Origin: Adiantum capillus-veneris
Lineage: Eukaryota; Streptophyta; Polypodiopsida; Polypodiales; Pteridaceae
Assembly (NCBI GenBank): GCA_014529385.2
Contig: CM043952.1
Span: 55,468,619-55,532,618, forward strand
Length of the DNA: 64,000 nucleotides
Direction: 5' to 3'
Part shown: piece by piece, positions 45,007 to 55,724 of the stretch
Layout of the letters: every line of letters begins with the position of its first letter
Numbering within the stretch: position 1 is the stretch's first letter
The notes under the pieces: generated by a model
The model's input: only the letters and a program-made list of their open reading frames with translations
Told to the model about the DNA's origin: nothing
Databases searched by the model: none
Position numbers and translations under genes: made by a program

Positions 45007-46860
45007 ATGGAGAAAAATGTGGGCAGAAGTGATACAAAGAAGACAAAGAATAAAAAATCTCGTGGCAAAGAGTGGGATTATGCTCACAACATATGCGGTC
45101 GATATAAGGAGTGGCAATGTAAATTTTGTCTCACAACAAAATCAGGCGGTGCACCACATATTATGGACCATTTTTTGGGTAGCGGTAAAAAGAGTTGTAA
45201 GAAATGTGAACATCCTCAGGCACATGCAATTGCAAAACTTTTGAGAGAAAATCTCACCAAAAAGGGTGGTAAGAGACAATATATATATAGCTCTATTATG
45301 GATGCAGGTCAAGAGCAGCCAGAGCCAAATAGTAACTCCACTGATTCTAGGGTGACACCAACTAACCTTGGAGAATAGCCTGCGCAGGGGGAGGAAATTT
45401 TAAGCAGCGTTCCTTTTAAGTGTCACAATGAAGGTGGACTTGGTCAAATGCATCAAAAATCATTACATTAAAGCTTTCGGGTGGAGTCTCTTGAAGAAGC
45501 ACATATTGCACTCGCTGAAGAAATATTCTTCACTGGAAGTGCTCTGGTCATGGTAGACAACAATCATTGGAAGGCTTCTTGGAAGAAAGTCGATAAGTTT
45601 GGCCCAAGATTTCTAGCTCCTTCTTATCACACGATACGAAATGTTTTCTTGGACAAATGTTACATCAAAATCAAAGAGCGTTTTGGCAAAATATTACTTA
45701 ATAATATTTTGTTTTCAGGATGCACAATTGTGAGTGATCGCTGGTCAAACGTTCAAAGAAGACCGTTGATCAATGTAATATTCGTTTGTCCAAGGGGAGA
45801 AACATTTATAAAGGCGATTGATAGTTCTAGTGTTATTAAAAGTGGCAAATACATTAATGTAACTAAAGAAATTGGTACTGAACATGTCATTCAAGTAGTT
45901 ATGGACAATGCAAAGAATTGGAACATCGCTAGTAAATTAATAAAGAAGTGCTTTCTACACATTTTTTCCAATGGTTGCATTATGCATAGCTTAAACTTGG
46001 TGCTAAAGGATTGGTACACTAGTAAAGAAACCACATGGTTTGCCAAAATAATTGACACAGCGCATCAGACTGTGAAATTTATCTTGAAACGACAAAGAGT
46101 GCTCGATTTGTATAGAATGCGCATGTCGGTGATGTTGAAACTTCTTGCTGAAACTCGGTTTTGTAGGCATTTTTATACATTCGAATCACTTCTCCGCAAT
46201 AATTATGTTGTGATTGACACATTCACAACTGCACGGCCTTTGATGAATGGCAGCTTGAGAAAAAAGAAAAAGTGAAAGATAAAATTACATGTCTATGCGG
46301 TGACGTAAACAAGGCTGCTTGATAGAGGACTATAATGGATGCATACCATGTAATGATGCCCGTTATGTTCGTGATTTGCAACCTTGATCAAAGGGCACCG
46401 AATTTGGGCAAAGTGTGGATGACATGGTGGTCAGTCTTGACAGAGTCTTGAAAATCCTGAAGAGCCAAAAGAGTCTGTAGTAGAGAAGGAGTGGTGACTA
46501 CCATTCTCAGGCAAACAACGAAGAATTTGGCCAAGTATTTTCATGCAAGGTGGAAGAGTGCTCATAGTCCACTGCATAGCATGGCTTACATGCTCGATCC
46601 GGAGTATTTGAATTTAAATATGATGTCCAATACAGAGGTGGTCGGCGATTTCTTTCACATCGTCAACACATTCTACTCAAACGTTCAAGACCAAATTGAT
46701 TGCATCAAAGAAATGAGTGCATTTAGATTAAAATAAGGTCCTTTTGTGAATGATTTTGTACAAGTAATGGCAAAAGAGCAAGCTGCATGGAAGTGGTGGA
46801 TGATGAATGGTGGAGAGTATTACTTGACCTGTGAGGGTTGGGGTGTCTAGGTGTCTATAG
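45007..46860 (+). pseudogene. hAT 2 transposase (broken)
   Basis: The first ORF (45007-45378) has a BED-type zinc finger, CKFCLTTKSGGAPHIMDHFL, after a basic N-terminus. The second (45481-46275) has the DUF659-like core: APSYHTIRNVFLDKCYIKIK, SGCTIVSDRWSNVQRRPLIN, then VMDNAKNWNIASKLI and the metal-site-like region CIMHSLNLVLKDW. A third piece (46491-46736) has WKSAHSPLHSMAYMLDPEYL, followed by a degraded C-terminal region with WKWWMMNGG (46790). Stops at 45376 and 46273 and a frame change near 46480 break it. It belongs to the same superfamily as hAT 1 but is clearly diverged and lies on the opposite strand. Confidence 0.85.
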
Positions 46861-46978
46861 GAAGCGGCGTTATTTTTGCATCTTTCACTGTTAGTTGTGT
46901 TGTGTAAATATTATTCTCTCTCTTTAACTATAGGTCGGTGCCTTACACTATCAATGCTAGCTCATCTCGGGTGAAAGG

Positions 46979-47246
46979 GACACAACTCTCTCTGATATCA
47001 TGAGTGGCTACCGTTGTCTCCTTTGATGAAAATTCTATTGGTCGTTGTTGCACACAAAGTGAACATATAACAATTTTTGGAAAGTGACACAACTCTCTTT
47101 GATATCATGAGTGGCAACCGTTGTCTCCTTTGATGAAAAGTCTATTGGTTGTTGTTGCACACAAAGTGAACATATAAAATTTTTGGAAAGTGTTATATGT
47201 TCACTTTGTTGCACACAAAGTGGACATATAACATTTTTGGAAAATA
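46979..47246 (+). repeat. 107-bp tandem duplication plus partial third copy
   Basis: GACACAACTCTCTCTGATAT starts copy one (46979) and GACACAACTCTCTTTGATAT starts copy two (47086). Both end with the motif CACACAAAGTGAACATATAA. A third partial copy (47191-47246) is arranged so that it forms the hairpin at 47192-47232. Confidence 0.93.
47192..47232. repeat. 18-bp hairpin with 5-nt loop
   Basis: GTTATATGTTCACTTTGT, loop TGCAC, ACAAAGTGGACATATAAC: 17 of 18 pairs are Watson-Crick and the remaining one can pair as G-T in RNA. Confidence 0.95.
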
Positions 47247-47456
47247 GAATGCACAATCTGCATTGTGCAGTGGATGGCCATAAACTTCCAAGTAGATCCT
47301 CTCAATATTTTCTTTGATCGGATCGTAGAGGCACTATAATACCTTCCACCTTTCTTTCTTGATCTCTGCATCCTCACATGGTCATATTGTTTTGATCATG
47401 TCATTGGTCACTTATTTATTGATCTCTTTCCATTACATGTGGTTTGGATTTTCCCA

Positions 47457-47590
47457 CTTTGAGAGTCGTCCAGCAGCGTGCATCGGTTGTTGTGCCGACA
47501 TACCGTGTGCTAGAGACTACCCGTTTTGAGAGTCGTCGAGCAGTGCGCATCGCTTGTTGTGCCGACATACTGTGTGCTAGAGACTTCATG
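47457..47590 (+). repeat. 67-bp tandem duplication
   Basis: Two copies start at 47457 and 47524 with (T/C)TTTGAGAGTCGTC and end with GTGTGCTAGAGACT. They are about 90% identical. The spurious 91-residue minus ORF here simply follows the duplication. Confidence 0.93.
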
Positions 47591-48159
47591 CACTGAAATG
47601 CATTAACAACCGCTTGTTGTTGATCATCAGGCACTGATTTGGTGCCACAAACTTGTTCTTCATCAGTCATTTTCACTTGAATCTGCAACAAACAAATAGA
47701 CAGATATTCAATATCATTGACAAATATATATTCTCACAATTCAACAGTCTCACAGATTCACAAGGTAGCAATGTCTCGTCCACTACATTAGATGTCTCTA
47801 TCCAACTAAATCAAATCACATACGACTGAACAAAATCACAATTTCTAAATCCAATTGAACCATAAGACAAATTTGAAATACCACTTTTAACACGATAAAT
47901 TTGAATTGACTAAAGATAATTGACTCAAGGAGGTGAGCCGCTCCAAACTAGATAATACACTTCAATAAATTTGAAATACCCTAGAAAAGAGAGATGTATA
48001 TCATAAAAATGTTTAGATTGGATAAAAAGATGGTGCAAGTTCAACAAGTGGTCATTGGATAGGATAAGGGTCTGTCTTTAAATGTTCTTCAAAAAACATC
48101 AAACGTCAGATGCATTTCTTCTTTGCTCCCACTCTCTTAACTTCATCCAACACTCCACT

Positions 48160-48790
48160 TTAATTTGAATGGCCCTCATAACATCTTGGTCGGGGTGGTA
48201 AAGAACCTTTTTTTGAAAGGTAAACTTTTCTGGCTGCACTCCAAAAATCTATCAGCATGTCGAATAGATAGATCAATGCATAAATGTCACTCGAGTTTGT
48301 GTACTCATCTGTGCACGATAGATCGTATAGTTTTGGAGCAATCCACGGTCGCCTAGCCATCTCTACATCCCCTGCTCTTTGTGCCTCCAAAACTGCAGAG
48401 TCTGACTGTCTGCTTGGATGCAGACAATCAATGACGCATGATTAGCTGGCATTTTGAACATCATTCCCCAATCAATGATGCCGACATGGGGTTTATTTGC
48501 GCGAGTAAAGTCCAACATTATGTTGAACGGGTGTATGCCTTTGTGTAGTATCTCGATCGAGTGGGCAGCCACAACACCATTGATTAAGGCATGGCAAATG
48601 GCTAGCATCTGCTCAATCACTGCTTTGATTAGTGTCGTCTCTATCTCTTGTACATGCATATTTGCTACAAGCAATGACCTCCAGCCGTGGTGTATCCTGT
48701 GCATGTGGCGTTTGAAGAATCCATGGGCAAATGGCAAGCAACACATCATGTCCCCCACGGTACCCCCATTGTAGTATGAAAATATTGTGA
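48160..48790 (-). pseudogene. Protein-kinase-like fragment 2
   Basis: The frame from 48758 has EQMLAICHALINGVVAAHSI then EILHKGIHPFNIMLDFTRAN and KPHVGIIDWGMMF (about 48570-48440). This is a kinase catalytic loop with the usual HRD Asp replaced by Gly (HKG), the Asn kept, and DWG in place of DFG. After a one-base frame change near 48385 it continues RRPWIAPKLYDLSC...DEYTNSSDIYALIYLFDMLI, the APE and F-helix region (D-I-Y-A-L). The C-lobe is therefore nearly complete while the ATP-binding N-lobe is not visible. Fragment 1 at 21.3 kb has the same NIM and DW(E/G) hallmarks. The catalytic Asp is lost, so it is a pseudokinase or pseudogene. Confidence 0.65.
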
Positions 48791-48826
48791 TCGAAGGAGA
48801 TTAGGTGGTGAAGCAAATGCATCTTA

Positions 48827-49027
48827 CAAGGGAGGATGAAGTGTTTGCATTCCTTGCTCTATCTGGAAGCTATCAAACTTTACCTCACTCCCTCCTTTGT
48901 AGCATTTTTCCACATATGTAATGCATTTTTCAAGGGAGGATGAAGTGTTTGCATTCCTTGCTCTATCTGGAAGCTATCAAACTTTACCTCACTTCCTCCT
49001 TTGTAGCATTTTTCCACATATGTAATG
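48827..49027 (+). repeat. 104-bp tandem duplication
   Basis: CAAGGGAGGATGAAGTGTTT begins both copies (48827 and 48931). They differ at one or two bases (CACTCCCTC against CACTTCCTC), so the duplication is recent. Confidence 0.97.
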
Positions 49028-49072
49028 TGTTCTGGAAAAAAAGAGATGCCTTTGATGGTGTACAATGTACAC

Positions 49073-50008
49073 TGTTAGCAGCTGGACACACCCAACGGAG
49101 GATGATTTCCTGGCGGGATATTACTTTCCTTTGTAATTATTCCTTAATTGAGAAGAAACCGTCATTTCACCTTTGTAAATAGTGGGGCTTGCAGACGCTT
49201 CCAAATTGTATCCCATTTTTGACATTTAGACTTAGTAAATGGTTAAATTGGAACATTAGGGTTCGAGATTGTAAGGTATTTATACCACTTTTGACCTTAA
49301 TGCAAAAAAAAACCTTTGTCATTTATATAAGTTTTGTCTGTGTGAGTTGAGCATACTCTCTGTACGAGAGAGAGTGAGAGTTTTATCTTGACGCTACGTG
49401 CGCACTGGTGATCCAAATCGAGTGCGGAGAAGTGCAACGTGTTGCCCCCGAAGAGAGCTACGCGCCAACACCTACATTGCAGGTGTACGGTCCGGCTTTG
49501 CGAGATCGACCCACGAGCTATATCTGGTGATTCAGTGAGCATATGTTGTCTATTTTTTCATTTCATTATATCCACGCATTCGCAATGAGTAGAGCTACAC
49601 ATTAGGCACTTTAGTTTTTAGAAACATCGACCTGTAAATTTCGACCAGACATCCTACGTGATTTTGCACCGTTTGTTTAGGGTTGGAGTTTTGGTTCTTG
49701 GACTTTAGGGAGAGCGACCTATTGGTGTTAATAGGATTTCCCTCAAGTTCCGTAGCATTTCGAGAACGTTTGATGGGTATTTGGCTCTCGAAAGCGTTGT
49801 AGGAAATCTCCTCTTGTGTACTCTTGAAGGTTGTAGCTTAGACATTGGGTAGAGACCACTGTAGGAAGTAGTCAATAGTCAGTCGAGCGTAGGTTGACAC
49901 CCTATGCTTGCTTCCACATGCCTGCGGCTCGAGCTTTGTCCTTAGCTGAAAAATCTTGTTAGGTGAGTTCTCGTTGTGCTGACGTCCGTTGCGGCGTATC
50001 CGCCAACA
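49073..50008 (+). repeat. Gypsy 2 5' LTR
   Basis: The inner end ...CCGCCAACA at 50008 is fixed by the primer site. A TATA box TTTATATAAG is at 49322-49331, followed by a GA-rich stretch. The outer end is tentative (TGTTAGCAGC at 49073). A half copy of the leader palindrome, AGACATCCTACGTGAT, lies at 49648-49663. The end resembles that of the gypsy 1 LTR (GACGTCCGTTGCGG against GACGTTCGTCGCGA). Confidence 0.65.
49322..49331 (+). promoter_or_regulatory. TATA box of the gypsy 2 LTR
   Basis: TTTATATAAG sits in the LTR about 690 bp before its end, where the U3/R border is expected. Confidence 0.55.
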
Positions 50009-50028
50009 TTTGCGCCGCTGCCGGGGAC
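50009..50028 (+). promoter_or_regulatory. Gypsy 2 primer binding site (tRNA-Asp type)
   Basis: TTTGCGCCGCTGCCGGGGAC follows the LTR CA. It matches the plant TTTGGCGCCGTTGCCGGGGA site with one base missing and one substitution. Confidence 0.85.
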
Positions 50029-51348
50029 GAAAACCCTAGGTAGGTGACCGAGACTAATCCTTGAGGATAGGGATTCTCTAGCTTGCAAGAGTCTTGTTTT
50101 ACATTTAGATAGGATCAGAGTGTGGGAAACTCTCTAGGTCTTAGGAGGAGTCTAGGGAGCGAATGTCTTGCCTAGATCCTTCAACTTAGGTAGACTTAGG
50201 TAGTTTTAGGTATTAGTTAAGTTGTGGTGTAGAGAGTAGGATTTGGAGTGGTAGAGGTGGTGAAAGGATATCTTGAGAATCCGGAGAGACCAGGAAGAAA
50301 CCGAGACACCAAAATCACTATCTCACATGATGAGTAGGAGTAGGGTAAGTAGGACATCATGATTTATGATCTAGAGCACTTCATGCATGTTATATTTGTT
50401 GTTAGGCTCATCAAAGAGCTATAAAAGATGGAAAAGAGTGTTTAGAAGATGAAGTGAAGTTCAAAAGTTTCTGTGAGTAATCCTGAGAGAGCTGCAGAGC
50501 ATAGGGAGTACTTCTGTGAGAAAAAAGTTAAATTTTTAAGATAGTAGATATCCTACGCGTAGGATGTCTACAGGGTGTTCTGGTGAGAATTTTGAAAATC
50601 TGAGTTGACCAGTGTGTTTAGAAGGTAGCAATTACACTATTTTCACATGGAAAGTGGAAGTTTGACCATATCTTGACAGGATAAGGCCAAAAGAAAGGAA
50701 ATTGCCTAAGGCAAGTCTCCTAGTCAATTTTCGTCCAAATTGGAGTTGATTTGACTGGTCAGACCAACATCAGGCTGCTGGAATAGATTTTTGATCAGTT
50801 GACCAGCTTATAGGTGTCCAAATCAAAAAGTGAGAGCAGTTGTAGACTCAGCACATCACGGAGAATCTATAGTGCAAATTTCAGCCAAAACAGAGCAGGT
50901 AGACATGTTACACGTAGGATGTCTACAGGGGCTTATTGAAGTCAAAATCTGATTGTGGACATAGAGTGATGTTCCAATTGACTTAAGAGTTCCAGAACTT
51001 CTTTCATAAGTGAAATTGGACCTTGTTTGACCTTTTGACGGAGCAAAGAGTGGAATTGAGACTTTCCCTCTAAACTGACAAACATTCGAGTAAAGTACAG
51101 CTCCAGATTAGCAGGCCTAATCAAGAACATCTGAAGTGTATAAAGTACAGTAGTGGTTGAGGTTAACCCTCCAGTTATACCAATCATTACTAAGACCACC
51201 TCTAGCGGTTAAATGCTTTGATTCGATTGCCGAAATTAAACGCTTGTGTACAGGTATATTCAGCGGCGGCAAGGCAAGAAGTTGTGCGGAAACTGATCCC
51301 TTGCCAAGTGAGTGGTTGGATTTGTGATAAATTGCATTTCTAAGTTTA
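50029..51348 (+). other. Gypsy 2 leader with palindromic units
   Basis: No coding similarity was seen. Two palindromic segments of 28 nt lie at 50544-50571 and 50899-50926, 355 bp apart, both ending in GGATGTCTACAGGG. The leader is shorter than in gypsy 1 (1.3 against 3.1 kb). Confidence 0.8.
50544..50926. repeat. Pair of 28-nt palindromes in the gypsy 2 leader
   Basis: The first has the perfect 16-nt core ATCCTACGCGTAGGAT (50550-50565). With its GTAGA/TCTAC arms it is palindromic over 28 nt except for one pair. The second keeps 8-nt arms GTAGACAT/ATGTCTAC around a decayed core. Confidence 0.9.
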
Positions 51349-52360
51349 ATGAATTTAAGATCAGGAAGACACATTCCTAGAGACCAAAAAGTGGCAGGTG
51401 ATCAGGGTAGCTTAGTGTCCACTGAGGAGAGTGTAACTCAGGCAAGGCTAGATCCATTAGCACCAATCATTGAGGAGGGTAGTGATACTGACACTTCATC
51501 AGATAAGTCCTTCTTCATGATGGGTAGTCAACAGTCAGGAGGTTTCTCCAGTGAAGGACCAATGCTAGGAGGAAGTACCTCCCAAAACCCTTTGAACGAT
51601 GCCAAGTTCAGTATAATCTTCTTAGAAGGAACAAACTCTAGGGGAGCCCTATTTTATTCTGACTATCAGGGACGCAAGTGTATTTGTATAGAAGAAATAC
51701 CTTCTCAGAGACTGGAAATAATTCGAGTCTATGATGATGGAGATAGATTCCGAGATGAAAAGGGGAACCATTATCTGATAGTTAGTAAACCTAAGGATTA
51801 CAACAGATATGGAGATAATGTGGCAAAAGAAAAAATGGTCTCGGAGGCTCAAGAGCCACCTCCAAAAATTGATCGACCTGGAGCTCTTTTTATGTATGAT
51901 AAAAAAACAACCAGGGTCTCTACCTATAATGAGAATGTGGGAATTTACAAGCATGAGAGCGAGGGAGTAGTATCTTATTTTTGATGCAAAGAACCCTACC
52001 CAAATGAATTAAGCAAAGACAAAGTTCTTTACTTATTCTCTTATGAAATTGCTATGGGGAAGGATATCATTTTTGTTGATAGGTACGGGCATGAATACAA
52101 ACGTATTCTCCCAGATGAGGTAGAAAAGGCAACAGTTTCAGAAACATCAACATATGCCCCCGAAGAAGTACCAAGGTCCACCTATACCCCTAGCAAGTTG
52201 AAAAATCCATTTTTAGAAGAGTATGACGCAACATCACATTCTAACAGACAACAGACGTTCAACTACCAGAACAAACAAGCAACCCAACCATCATTGCAGG
52301 CATGGCTTCAACAAAGTGCGACATTAGAACAAGACCGAAACTGAGATGGTTATCCAGCCG
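51349..52360 (+). pseudogene. Gypsy 2 gag N-terminal region
   Basis: It starts MNLRSGRHIPRD, an opening seen in many plant gypsy gags, and is open for 211 residues to a TGA at 51982. The same frame resumes at 52054 (MGKDIIFVDRYGHEYKRIL). The shared block with gypsy 1 spans the stop (YPNELSKDKVLYLFSYE, then VDRYGHEYK). The segment after 52100 is Gln/Pro/Thr-rich. No named domain was recognised in the first 200 residues. Confidence 0.75.
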
Positions 52361-52379
52361 CATGAGGGCTAAGAGATTT

Positions 52380-53385
52380 ACAAGAACCACCACTCTATAC
52401 ACAATATCAAGGGGAGAGTAAGCCAAAAACTCAAGAGTCAGCACAGCCTGGAAGACAACCCATAGAACCAGTTCAAAGAGATGAACCACCTCTTGCAAGA
52501 ACCATCAAAAATTATGGCTTAGGGGCACCTCTAGGAGAGGAACCCTCCCACTACCGAAGGCCAGAAGAGGTATATTGATTAGGACGAGGAGAACCAATGA
52601 TGAGATTTGTAGACCATCGTAGAATTAGACCTTCTCATGTGCAAAAATGGGTAAACAAGAAATACACGAGAAACAAAGATCCTAGGGATCATGTAGCAGC
52701 CTTTGTGTGTGTAATTAGAGCTGAAGAAGTTATGGACCTCCCTACTCAATTTGCAGGGTTTGGACTTACCCTAGAAGAGGATGCCGCTACTTGGTTTGAA
52801 TCTGTGGAGCGTAGAGACTTTGAGTCTATGGAGGAGTTGTTTGACGAGTTTATTGAGGAATTCTCACAAAGGGGGATAGCTAATAATACAGTCTCACAAA
52901 TCCATAAATTCAAACAGAAAGAAGGGGAATTTGTGCGAAAGGCATCCCTACGACTAAAAAGATATGTGAAGTTCTGCCCTGTGGAAGGACTGTCAAATCA
53001 GTCCAGACTTATGCTTATATTTATTCAAAGACTAAGGAACGCAGATCTCCAGAAGGACTTACATATGAAGAGGAACACAACGTTAAATGAGTTAACTAAG
53101 GAGGCTCTTTACCTTGTACACAATTGTGCAGTCTACAAGGAGGGTGAATTCAAGGATCTTGATGATGATTCATCCTCACAACAAAGTGGAAGCAAGTCCG
53201 CTAAGACAACACCGAAAGGAGAAGTAGCTGTAAGCCAGGAGCAGCTTGTAGAGGAAGTGCTAAAAAAAATTAATATGCATGCTAAGCCTCAAGGTAAACA
53301 GCCGAAGTGGTGTGCTATTGAACAAAAATGGACAAACCATGTGACAGAGGAATGTTATTATAACAAGGGATATGTGAGAGAGTGA
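52380..53385 (+). pseudogene. Gypsy 2 gag core
   Basis: The ORF 52597-53385 (262 residues) holds the Retrotrans_gag pattern: GLTLEEDAATWFESVERRDF, ELFDEFIEEFSQRG, NTVSQIHKFKQKEGEFVRKA and RLMLIFIQRL. It ends with a plant gag CCHC-like motif WCAIEQKWTNHVTEECYYN (about 53311-53367). The frame is closed upstream by a TGA at about 52578. Confidence 0.85.
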
Positions 53386-54159
53386 CCATATGCTCCCCAA
53401 GTTCAGGTAGCATCTCCTCAACTTCCACCGATGCCTAGGTATCAAGCAGGCAACCTACCAGGACCTGTAGGTGTAGAAAGACCACAACCACTATTGGGAC
53501 AACAACCACCCCTACCAGGATTACGAACAGTTAGCATAAGATACACACCAACGGTAAACGAACCAGAAGAGAAGTCTTTGGTACCTATGCATGCATATTA
53601 CGAAGATTCCAATGGATATGATGCAAATCATTTCTATTATCCACCGGAAGAACCCACAACACCATAACCTTGGAGCATGATTGGAAGTACAGGACCACCA
53701 ACAGCTGCACAGGCAGCAGGAGAAGGAAGATATAGCTTGGATGAACGAACAATGTTGTTCATAGCCAACGGAGGCATGAGCGGGCAGAGGCATGCATATC
53801 AACAAAGAGGAGCTCAAGGAGCACATGAATAGCCTAAGGGACCCTGCTACAAGTGTGGTGGAGACCATTGGCTAAGAGACTATCCTCATGATGAAATCAT
53901 TAGAGTCAACGCGTATTGCACCGAGTGTGGAATTACTCACTTGATTCCTGATTGCCCTAAGAACCCGAGCAAAGGAGCAAAAACTACTTTGAACATGCTG
54001 AAAGCAGTGCCTTCCAGTGGAGGGTCCGAAAACGAGACAGTAATACCTATTCAGGCAGTGACACGAGCCCAAGCTCAACTAATGACAAACGAACCCATAA
54101 TTGAAGAGCCAAAGACCGATGCCCCAAGTGCAGAAATGAAAAATGAGAGAAGCACTTGA
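53386..54159 (+). pseudogene. Gypsy 2 gag nucleocapsid part with two CX2CX3HX4C knuckles
   Basis: A Pro/Gln-rich linker (53431-53667) leads to LDERTMLFIANGG, matching NTLMFIANQE in gypsy 1. Knuckle 1 (53845-53883) is CYKCGGDHWLRDY with the last Cys changed to Tyr; knuckle 2 (53917-53955) is the intact CTECGITHLIPDC. Both have the three-residue Cys-His spacing. In-frame stops lie at 53665 and 53830. Confidence 0.8.
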
Positions 54160-55260
54160 AAAGCTAGAAAGGTGCGTATGAAAGCCAGGAGAGAACGAGA
54201 GCAAATGGCTCTATCCAAGGAGTTAAAACACACAAAGTATAGATTAGAGCGGTTAGAGGATCTAACTAGTTTAAGCTCACACACTGCGGAAACAATAGGG
54301 CCCAAGGAAATAGTAGAACCCAAAAGTGCAGGATCAGGAGGATCGGTGCTGGTAGAAAAAGTAAATGAGCAGTTAGACGCACTTTTAAAAGCATACAAAG
54401 CCAGACTTAAAAACAACCAAACCCAAGAGCAAAGATGGATGACTTATCCATATGCAGAAATAGAAAAACAGAGGTTGGAAATGTGTTGAAAGATGATTGA
54501 AACAGCCCAATCCTTGATAGAAAATCCGCTTGGTAAACCTACAAGTTGGCACGAGGTACCATCTCCAACCTCTATCAAACCAACTCTAGAGAAACAAGTA
54601 GACACGAAGGAGAGACTCACAAATGCCTATGAGTCTAGGAGAGAACCTATCATAGTGCCAAATACAACCGATGAGACAATTGATGGTTTCCAGCCTAAAA
54701 CATTGGTAGAAATGAGCAAAGATTGTAACAGTTTAGATGACTTGTGGAAGCAAATTCGCGAAGCAAATGAAGCTAACAGGGTGAGCCACCAAATAAATAG
54801 CACGAGAAGGGAGGAAAATGAGATCTTACCTCCCAGTGAAGAATTTGAGGCAAGATCACAAATGAACTTTGATATGGATTCACAAGGGGGAGACCAGGGT
54901 TCAATTAGTTCGGGGCACAGCCAACCAGACTCGCTAAAAACTCTACCCTCTTACCTAGGGGAGTATGAAGCTAAGTCTGAGGTGAGAGCAATCCCATCTC
55001 AAAGACTTTCTTCCAACAGAGTGATGGATTCACAAGGGTTGATTGAGTTATTGTCCACCCTTGTGGCATGCACAATCACGTTAACCGAACTCCTGAGGTT
55101 ACGACCAAACATGTGGACCATCGTAGGCAAATTCTTAGAAAAATTTGGAGTAAAATACCCTACCTCGAAGCTTCAAGAAGGGATCAGAGAATTGGACAAG
55201 CCTCAACTAAACACTAGGCCAGTACCTTTACACAAGGTTGGAGAATATTGCGAGGGAGAA
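54160..55260 (+). pseudogene. Gypsy 2 charged coil region between gag and protease
   Basis: RREREQMALSKELKHTKYRL suggests a coiled coil (54180-54260). SGGSVLVEKVNEQLDALLKA and QTQEQRWMTYP follow, conserved in gypsy 1. The frame 54493-55383 continues with low-complexity, Glu/Ser-rich sequence and then LLSTLVACTITLTELLRLRP, a hydrophobic helix also conserved in gypsy 1. Function unknown; a stop at 54487 separates the two ORFs. Confidence 0.6.
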
Positions 55261-55724
55261 GATGGAAATACCACACTACCAGTAGAATTTCAAGAAGTAG
55301 TTTGCAAAGCTATTCTTGACAGTGGAGCGGGAGTCGCTATCGCCACCAACGAAATCTGGAAAAAATGGAAAAACTGGCTTTGAGAGCTACCAGAATGAAA
55401 TTGCAACTGGCAGATGGGTTCATGGAAAAGCCTCTAGGACTTTTAGAAAAAGTATTTTTCACCTCTTGTGGAATCGAGTATGAGCATACATTTGCAATCG
55501 TTGATTTTGACAAAAAGAACAATTACGAGATCATCTTGGGAAGACCATTCATGAGACAATTAAAGATGGTCCAGGATTGGGGTTACGACCACATATGCCT
55601 CAAACATGGGAAGACTACGACCAAAATATACCTAAAAGACTATAGTTACAAGGATGTGAACCAGACACCAATGGAAGAGTTTGATTCAGCTACATTGGCA
55701 GGTCCGAACTCCCAGCATGGTTAG
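55261..55724 (+). pseudogene. Gypsy 2 first protease (retropepsin)
   Basis: VVCKAILDSGAGVAIATNEI carries the intact D-S-G-A active site (about 55317). After a frame change near 55375 it continues MKLQLADGFMEKPLGLLEKV and NYEIILGRPFMRQLKMV (about 55525-55575), the second retropepsin motif. This is the expected protease between gag and RT. Confidence 0.85.

Noticed and set aside
47416-47691. 91-residue minus ORF beside the kinase-like fragment
   Set aside because: It spans the 67-bp tandem duplication and has no kinase or other recognisable pattern.
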